The notes under the pieces are model-generated. The model was given only the letters and a program-made list of their open reading frames with translations. It was not told the origin of the DNA and made no database searches. 64,000 nt of DNA, from positions 992,001-1,056,000 of the forward strand of contig NZ_CP041983.1 in NCBI RefSeq assembly GCF_014522325.1, in the 5' to 3' direction. Origin of the DNA: Lactobacillus sp. PV012. Its GTDB lineage: Bacteria; Bacillota; Bacilli; Lactobacillales; Lactobacillaceae. Shown one piece after another: positions 59,070 to 64,000 of the stretch (positions are counted from its first letter, which is position 1; the number at the start of each line of letters is the position of its first letter). The translations under genes and the position numbers were made by a program.

Positions 59070-59434
59070 TATCGAACATTCCTAAGATTACTTTCAATAA
59101 TATGTAAACCATTTTGAGCGGCTACTTTATTTAAACGCTTTGTGGAAGTTAGTTCACCGATTTCTTGTTTGAGATCAGTATTAACTGATTGTTTAGCCGA
59201 TATCTTATTCTCAATTTTACTAAGTTGTTGCTGCGCTTGAGTTTGTGAGACAGTTGCAGAAACAGTCAATATCATAAGCACTAAAACTGCCAGTGAACCA
59301 ATAAAAATTAAAAACTTTTCAAATTTATTTACTGGTACCTTATTAGGATCCAAATTTACACGTTTTTGTGGTGTAGGATCTTGGGAAACTGATACATGAT
59401 GATAAGTATACGATCTTGCTGAACTGTCAGCCAT
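59069..59434 (-). CDS. ftsL: Cell division protein FtsL
   Basis: This 121-residue single-pass protein has a membrane helix (about 43-64) and a short extracellular coiled coil. Low conservation is normal. Its position between rsmH and the PBP gene supports the call. Confidence 0.9.
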   Translation of the reverse strand: MADSSARSYTYHHVSVSQDPTPQKRVNLDPNKVPVNKFEKFLIFIGSLAVLVLMILTVSATVSQTQAQQQLSKIENKISAKQSVNTDLKQEIGELTSTKRLNKVAAQNGLHIIESNLRNVR

Positions 59435-59445
59435 ATTTAACTCCT

Positions 59446-60393
59446 TTATAATTTCTCGGCAACTCTTAATTTCGCACTATGCGAACGATTATTTCTTTCT
59501 ACTTCTTCTTCAGTTGCTATAATAGGTTTTCGACTAATTAACTTTAAAATTGGTTTACTATCAGCAGGTGCCATTGGCATCCCTCTAGGGATTTCTACCT
59601 CAGAGTACTTTTTAAACAATTTTTTTACAATTTTGTCTTCATGAGACTGAAAAGTAATGACACTTATTCGTCCACCAGGCTTTACTACTTCAATAGCTTC
59701 CTTGAGTGACTCACTTAAAACATCTAATTCATGATTAACAGCAACCCTTAAGGCTTGAAAGCTCTTTTTAGCTGGGTGGCCACCTGTTCGCCTTACAGCA
59801 GCTGGAATAGCTGATTTAATAATGTCCACTAATTGAAAAGTTGTTTCAATTGGATGTACTTTCCGCACTTCAACAATTTTACGTGCTATTTGACGCGAAA
59901 ACTTTTCATCCCCGTACTGATAAAGAACATCACTTATGTCTTTTTCTGACCATGTATTAACTATTGTATAAGCGTCTAATTCTTGTTCCTGATTCATCCT
60001 CATATCTAATCGTGCATCAAATCGATATGAAAAACCTCGCTCTCCTCGATCCAGTTGAGGTGACGAGACGCCTAAATCATAAAAAATCCCATCAATTCCT
60101 CGATTGTAACCCAATCGTTCTAAATTATCCTTTAGATGAGAAAAATTATCATGCACTAAAATCAATTTTTTCTTTTCTTTGCCTGACAGCTCGGCTGCAA
60201 ATTTTGTTTTTGCTAAATTAATTGCATATTCATCTTGATCAAAGCCGATTACTGTCCCCTGATCTATTTTGCTAAACAAATAACTTGTATGGCCTCCACC
60301 GCCAAATGTTGCATCTACATATACTTTATTATTTTGAGGATTTAAATTATCAATTGTTTCATGTAAAAGTACACTTTTATGTTTAAATTCCAT
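59446..60393 (-). CDS. rsmH: 16S rRNA (cytosine1402-N4)-methyltransferase RsmH
   Basis: At 315 residues it has the SAM-binding YVDATFGGGGHTSYLF, the conserved GIFYDLGVSSPQLDRGERGFSYR and HPAKKSFQALRVAVN. It is the first gene of the dcw run here. In most Firmicutes mraZ comes directly before it; no mraZ is visible upstream. Confidence 0.97.
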   Translation of the reverse strand: MEFKHKSVLLHETIDNLNPQNNKVYVDATFGGGGHTSYLFSKIDQGTVIGFDQDEYAINLAKTKFAAELSGKEKKKLILVHDNFSHLKDNLERLGYNRGIDGIFYDLGVSSPQLDRGERGFSYRFDARLDMRMNQEQELDAYTIVNTWSEKDISDVLYQYGDEKFSRQIARKIVEVRKVHPIETTFQLVDIIKSAIPAAVRRTGGHPAKKSFQALRVAVNHELDVLSESLKEAIEVVKPGGRISVITFQSHEDKIVKKLFKKYSEVEIPRGMPMAPADSKPILKLISRKPIIATEEEVERNNRSHSAKLRVAEKL

Positions 60394-60457
60394 AGTTTTT
60401 ATTTCTAATTTATCTACTTAAAGTTCCTATCTTGTGGAACAGTTTCTTGTTCTTTTA

Positions 60458-60463
60458 ATTATA
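60458..60463 (-). promoter_or_regulatory. -10 element upstream of rsmH
   Basis: TATAAT on the minus strand lies 65 bp before rsmH; no good -35 was found. The leader holds a short hairpin, GTTCC with GGAAC (60440-60423). The rest of the 200-bp gap 60394-60593 shows no gene. Confidence 0.4.
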
Positions 60464-60593
60464 ATTTATCACAATTCATCTACTTCTACCATATGATTAG
60501 CGGAATTATTTATAATCAAGCTATTTTTAATAAAAACTAAATCTATATTCATGAACATATGTTTCACAAAATGCTTATTTAGATAACGTTATT

Positions 60594-60929
60594 TTATAAT
60601 ACTAGCAAAATAATTAACCCAATATACCAAAAAACTGAACACATTACTAGGTAATTCCACAAAGTACGTATCAATTTTGCTAAGCGTACATTCTTATCTT
60701 TCCGAGCAAATTTTATTGCTACTATAACTACTAATATAAAATAAAGCCAAAGACCATACGGCAAAAAACTAGGTTGATGCTTAATTTGGGTAATTAATTG
60801 ACAGCTCCAAAGAAAGAAAAAAGGTAAAATATCATATCCTTTAAATTGTGCTTTTGGAAATACCCTACTCAAAATTCCTGCACACAAGATACCAATAATT
60901 GGTATCAAAAAAATCCATAATAGTTGCAT
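60594..60929 (-). CDS. DUF3397 family membrane protein
   Basis: This 111-residue protein has about four hydrophobic segments and matches the DUF3397 family, which in Lactobacillales usually sits just upstream of mraZ-rsmH. Its function is unknown. Its position at the head of the dcw cluster supports the call. Confidence 0.75.
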   Translation of the reverse strand: MQLLWIFLIPIIGILCAGILSRVFPKAQFKGYDILPFFFLWSCQLITQIKHQPSFLPYGLWLYFILVVIVAIKFARKDKNVRLAKLIRTLWNYLVMCSVFWYIGLIILLVL

Positions 60930-60989
60930 TGTAATTCCTCCATACCAATTATTAATTTTATCGTATTTTCATTGGTAATAAAGGAGAAA

Positions 60990-61018
60990 TTGAAAAAGAA
61001 TAAAGAATGAGATAGAAT
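60990..61018 (+). promoter_or_regulatory. Promoter of the small DUF4044-like gene
   Basis: TTGAAA (60990-60995) and TAGAAT (61013-61018) are separated by 17 bp, followed by GGAGG and an ATG at 61041. Confidence 0.6.
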
Positions 61019-61040
61019 ATTAATATTTAAGGAGGCTATT

Positions 61041-61166
61041 ATGGCAAAAAGAAGACGTAAAAAAAAGACACCCTTCCAAGTTTTGACAATTATTATGGCA
61101 TTTATTATGGCACTTATTACTTTGTTTGGTGTTGTTGGAGTTGCATTTAATTATATGTTTCAATAA
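61041..61166 (+). CDS. Very small membrane protein, DUF4044-like (41 aa)
   Basis: ATG 61041 with AAGGAGG eight bases upstream opens a 41-residue protein, starting with the basic MAKRRRKKKTPF and followed by one hydrophobic helix to the end. This fits the DUF4044 family of tiny Firmicute membrane proteins. It has its own promoter and a terminator. It is the only plus-strand gene between 36 and 64 kb. Confidence 0.75.
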   Translation: MAKRRRKKKTPFQVLTIIMAFIMALITLFGVVGVAFNYMFQ

Positions 61167-61170
61167 AGTA

Positions 61171-61214
61171 AAAAGACCTTAAATTCTTCCTTAGTAAAGA
61201 ATTTAAGGTCTTTT
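61171..61214. terminator. Bidirectional terminator between the small gene and mreD
   Basis: A perfect 18-bp stem (AAAAGACCTTAAATTCTT and its complement) has an eight-base loop and T-runs on both strands. Confidence 0.93.
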
Positions 61215-61217
61215 TTA

Positions 61218-61757
61218 TTAGAAAAAGTATCTGCGTTGTGAAACCAAGAATGGGTGTTCTTCTACTAATTTTACCCAGAAACGATAAGTAATTAAGAAAA
61301 TTATCAAACACATTCCCCATCCTGGAAGTAAACTCCACACCAAACTTGAAATCGATAAAGAAATAGTTCCAGCAATTGAAAATACAATAAACAGATAAAT
61401 TTCCATAAGAGCATATCCAATTAATGTCACAATTAGCCGCATCCAAAATACTTCTGGTAATATCCTAGCAACCCTTTGAGCTAAAAAGCATAATAGCGGA
61501 AAACTTACCGTATAAACACCCAGAAAGCCATAGTAGTATAAATCTGCTAATATTCCAAGACCAAAGCAAAGCCAAATATTATTGACATTACGATCATCGA
61601 CTAATCCAATTAGAGAGATTCCAACTACTGAAAACCAACAACTTGCTCCAAAATCACCCTGAAAAATAAAACCTTGTAAACGATAAGCAAAAATCCCATC
61701 AAGCAAGACTGCCACTAATAATGCTATTGCTACATACCATTGGCGAAGAATTCGCAT
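61218..61757 (-). CDS. mreD: Rod shape-determining protein MreD
   Basis: This 179-residue membrane protein has about five helices and the MreD pattern (DGIFAYRLQGFIF near the start). It works with MreB, MreC and RodA in the elongasome. The start follows mreC with a one-base overlap. Confidence 0.9.
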   Translation of the reverse strand: MRILRQWYVAIALLVAVLLDGIFAYRLQGFIFQGDFGASCWFSVVGISLIGLVDDRNVNNIWLCFGLGILADLYYYGFLGVYTVSFPLLCFLAQRVARILPEVFWMRLIVTLIGYALMEIYLFIVFSIAGTISLSISSLVWSLLPGWGMCLIIFLITYRFWVKLVEEHPFLVSQRRYFF

Positions 61758-62608
61758 TATTGTGACACCTCTCTTTTAACTACAGAAATAATTGACGGAT
61801 CGTTCAAATTACCTGCTGGTGTAATATCAATTACATCTGACAAGCCAAAATTATCTCGAGTAGTCTTCTTAACAGTTCCTATTAACAGACCTTTAGGAGA
61901 ACGTCCTCCCATTCCGCTTGTGTAAACCTTAGTACCTTTTTTTAACTTAGCTCCATCAATAACTTGAGTAAATGCTAATTGATCTCCATCCATTACTGAA
62001 ATAATTCCATGGACTTTTTTACCATTGGTACTTTCTGCTTCTACAGCAAAGCGATTAGCAGATTTATCTGTGCTAGTCAAAAGTTCAACCTTTGAAGAAG
62101 TACGATTTGCTTCTAAAATTCGTCCAATAACTCCCCCACCACTCATGACAGCCATATTTTTTTCTACTCCAGATTGAGTACCCTTATTTATAATCAAAAC
62201 ATCTGACCAAGAATCTGAAGCACGAGAAATAACAGATCCAGTTATAATATCATAATTTGTCAAAGTCTCTTTTAACTTTAAGGCCGCCTTAAGTTGTGCA
62301 TTTTCACTTTCTAAAGTGCTATTTCTAACTTTTGTTTGCGCTAAGTCATCAACTTTTGACCTTAAATGATCATTTTCATTTTCTGCATTTACTAAGTCGC
62401 TAACACTTTTACTACTATTGGTTACTAAACTTACGGGCCAGCTAACTACCCGACTCACAATTGCCATTGTATCATTACCTACTCGCTGCACAAAAGATGG
62501 CGTAGACTTTCGATTTCTAAGTCCTACTGAAATTGTCAGTAAACCTAACACTACTACAATTGTTACAACCGTAATTAATAATTTTTTATTTTTAATAAAG
62601 CTTTTCAT
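61757..62608 (-). CDS. mreC: Rod shape-determining protein MreC
   Basis: This 283-residue protein has one N-terminal membrane helix (about 10-30), a coiled coil (about 65-105) and the MreC beta-domains with VMSGGGVIGRILE and TSGMGGRSPKGLLIG. It is separated from mreB by a strong terminator hairpin. Confidence 0.96.
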   Translation of the reverse strand: MKSFIKNKKLLITVVTIVVVLGLLTISVGLRNRKSTPSFVQRVGNDTMAIVSRVVSWPVSLVTNSSKSVSDLVNAENENDHLRSKVDDLAQTKVRNSTLESENAQLKAALKLKETLTNYDIITGSVISRASDSWSDVLIINKGTQSGVEKNMAVMSGGGVIGRILEANRTSSKVELLTSTDKSANRFAVEAESTNGKKVHGIISVMDGDQLAFTQVIDGAKLKKGTKVYTSGMGGRSPKGLLIGTVKKTTRDNFGLSDVIDITPAGNLNDPSIISVVKREVSQ

Positions 62609-62628
62609 CTTAAGTATTTCACATTCCT

Positions 62629-62659
62629 AAAAAGAAAAGCTGGCGCTTGCCAGCTTTTC
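62629..62659 (-). terminator. Terminator behind mreB
   Basis: A perfect 11-bp stem (GAAAAGCTGGC and GCCAGCTTTTC) and a four-base loop are followed by TTTTT on the minus strand, between mreB and mreC. Confidence 0.92.
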
Positions 62660-62660
62660 A

Positions 62661-63662
62661 TTAATGCTTACCACGCATAACTTCGATATTTTTAAGAGAT
62701 TCACCTGTACCAATTGCAACACAGTCAAGAGGATCCTGCGCAATAAATACTGGAACTTTAGTTGCATCTGAGATAACTTCAGGTAAATTCTTTAATAAAG
62801 CTCCACCACCTGTTAAAACAATTCCATGATCAATTACATCAGCTGCAATTTCAGGAGAAGTTTCTTCAAGGGTTTCTTTAATCGCAACAATAATACTTTG
62901 AACAGATTCTTGAATAGCTTTAGCAACATCAACTGCATTAATTTCAATAGATTTAGGTAATCCAGTAACTAGATCACGTCCTCTGATGCTCATTGAATCC
63001 ATTTTTTCTGCTTTTTCAACAGAAGCAGATCCAATTTGAATCTTAATATCTTCAGCAGTTCTTTCACCAATTAACAAATTAAAGTTTTGGTGAACATAGG
63101 CACTAATAGCTGCACTAAACTTATCACCAGCAACTCTAATTGAACGAGCTGAAACAATTCCACCCAATGAAATAGTAGCAACATCAGTAGTACCACCACC
63201 AATATCAACAACCATTGATCCAGTTGGATCCATTACTGGTAGACCTGCACCAATTGCAGCAGCAAATGGTTCTTCAATTACATAAGCTTCACGTGCACCT
63301 GCTACACGCGCAGCGTCAATAACTGCTCTTTTTTCTACTTCAGTAACTCCTGAAGGAACACAAATCATTATAGCTGGCTTTGAATTTCCAACGGTTTTTT
63401 CCATAAAGTATTTAAGCATTGCAGCAGTTGTATCATAATCGGCAATTACTCCATCTTTCATTGGACGAATTGCCCTAATAGAACCAGGTGTTCTACCAAT
63501 CATTTCCTTAGCTTCAGTACCAACAGCAATTACTGCTCCAGTTTGAGTATTTTTTGCAACTACTGAGGGTTCACGTAAGACGATTCCTTTGCCTTCACTA
63601 TATACTAGGGTGTTTGCTGTTCCCAAATCAATACCAATATTTTTCGATCCCATTCCAAACAC
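62661..63662 (-). CDS. mreB: Cell shape-determining actin homologue MreB
   Basis: MreB forms membrane filaments that guide lateral wall synthesis. At 333 residues it has [14 protein letters not shown] (8-21), [12 protein letters not shown] and [15 protein letters not shown]. The start is GTG at 63662 with AAGGAG about nine bases upstream. Confidence 0.97.
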   Translation of the reverse strand: MFGMGSKNIGIDLGTANTLVYSEGKGIVLREPSVVAKNTQTGAVIAVGTEAKEMIGRTPGSIRAIRPMKDGVIADYDTTAAMLKYFMEKTVGNSKPAIMICVPSGVTEVEKRAVIDAARVAGAREAYVIEEPFAAAIGAGLPVMDPTGSMVVDIGGGTTDVATISLGGIVSARSIRVAGDKFSAAISAYVHQNFNLLIGERTAEDIKIQIGSASVEKAEKMDSMSIRGRDLVTGLPKSIEINAVDVAKAIQESVQSIIVAIKETLEETSPEIAADVIDHGIVLTGGGALLKNLPEVISDATKVPVFIAQDPLDCVAIGTGESLKNIEVMRGKH

Positions 63663-63735
63663 GCAAAATCTCTCCTTAATAAATGGTTTATTTAATTAAT
63701 TATCCTAAATTAGTATCTTTTATTTAGTCTCTGCT

Positions 63736-63744
63736 ATTATAGCA
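63736..63744 (-). promoter_or_regulatory. Extended -10 promoter of mreB
   Basis: TGCTATAAT on the minus strand is an extended -10 (TGnTATAAT) located about 75 bp before mreB; the -35 is weak. Confidence 0.6.
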
Positions 63745-63789
63745 TATAAAATTAAAACTTTTATTAAAGATGGGACAATTTACCAAGCT

Positions 63790-64000
63790 TTAAAAAACTT
63801 TCATTTCTCTAAAACTATAGTAATCTACATCCGAAACAACAAAATGATCAAGAATATCAATTCCTACTAATTTACTTACAGAGGTTAGTTTTTTTGTAAA
63901 ATCAATATCTTGTTGGGAAGGAGTACAATCACCACTAGGATGATTGTGAACAATAATAAAACTTGCTGCATTATAAATAATTCCCCACCTAAAAATATCT
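63790..64000 (-). CDS. radC: RadC family protein, C-terminal part
   Basis: The last 70 codons of the gene are in the window (stop at 63790-63792). They contain the JAB/MPN metal motif VHNHPSGDCTPSQQD and the SKLVGIDILDHFVVSD stretch typical of RadC. The N-terminal helix-hairpin-helix part lies outside. The family was once called a DNA repair factor, but its biochemical role is uncertain. It lies upstream of mreB, a common order. Confidence 0.93.
   Translation of the reverse strand, partial: DIFRWGIIYNAASFIIVHNHPSGDCTPSQQDIDFTKKLTSVSKLVGIDILDHFVVSDVDYYSFREMKVF

Noticed and set aside
60469..60552. A 27-codon minus-strand ORF (MNIDLVFIKN start) in the gap before rsmH
   Set aside because: No ribosome site precedes it, it does not resemble MraZ and it could arise by chance in AT-rich DNA.

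Overview
The window comes from the chromosome of a low-GC Gram-positive bacterium, most likely a Lactobacillus of the acidophilus/gasseri/johnsonii group. The evidence is AT-rich DNA, strong GGAGG ribosome sites, a surface protein with a YSIRK-type signal peptide and S-layer-type (SLAP-like) repeats, a maltose phosphorylase/beta-phosphoglucomutase locus, paired RNase J genes, rpoY, DUF1831 beside a cysteine desulfurase, and a full division/cell-wall (dcw) cluster. Species is not resolved from sequence alone. No tRNA, rRNA, CRISPR array, prophage or insertion sequence was seen.

Layout. 1-4.3 kb: the N-terminal part of a surface protein (minus strand, cut by the window edge), divergent from a lipase-fold membrane protein and a LysR regulator. 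4.3-12.2 kb: a nucleotide-binding SDR-like protein, asparaginase, and a maltose locus (malR, then malT-mapA-pgmB) with LacI-type operators, then a DUF554 membrane protein. 12.3-18.8 kb: a small tyrosine phosphatase, two unrecognised membrane proteins, yihA (EngB), clpX, tig and tuf. 19-22.5 kb: a helical-repeat protein, rnjB, rpsO and rpsT. 22.5-32 kb: holA, comEC, comEA, a PDZ/Lon-like protease, coaD, rsmD, ylbG, ftsW (split by a one-base frameshift) and typA. 32.4-36 kb (plus strand): def, rpoY, rnjA and a lipid kinase. 36-47.2 kb: recD2, a TPR protein, a histidine phosphatase, mnmA, DUF1831, a cysteine desulfurase, mtnN, a Nudix hydrolase, a cold-shock-like protein and ileS with a T-box leader. 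47.4-60.4 kb: the dcw cluster read from divIVA back to rsmH. 60.6-64 kb: DUF3397, a tiny plus-strand membrane protein, mreD, mreC, mreB and the end of radC.

How the genes work together. From 36 to 64 kb nearly everything reads on the minus strand in the order radC, mreBCD, DUF3397, rsmH-ftsL-pbp-mraY-murD-murG-divIB-ftsA-ftsZ-sepF-yggT-ylmH-divIVA, ileS. This is a growth and division block covering cell-shape control, lipid I/II synthesis, septal peptidoglycan synthesis and Z-ring assembly. mraZ, which normally precedes rsmH, is not found there. The maltose locus imports maltose, splits it with phosphate and converts beta-glucose-1-phosphate to glucose-6-phosphate.

Most noteworthy observations. 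(1) The typA leader holds a good promoter, a nine-codon upstream ORF with its own ribosome site, and an intrinsic terminator just before typA, with sequences that could switch between terminator and antiterminator. This looks like ribosome-mediated attenuation of a ribosome-associated GTPase. (2) ftsW is split by a single-base shift in an A-run. (3) mraZ is missing from the head of the dcw cluster. (4) A structured leader precedes rpsO. (5) A possible competence-sigma-factor box lies before comEA. All functional statements rest on reading motifs and gene order; no search was run.
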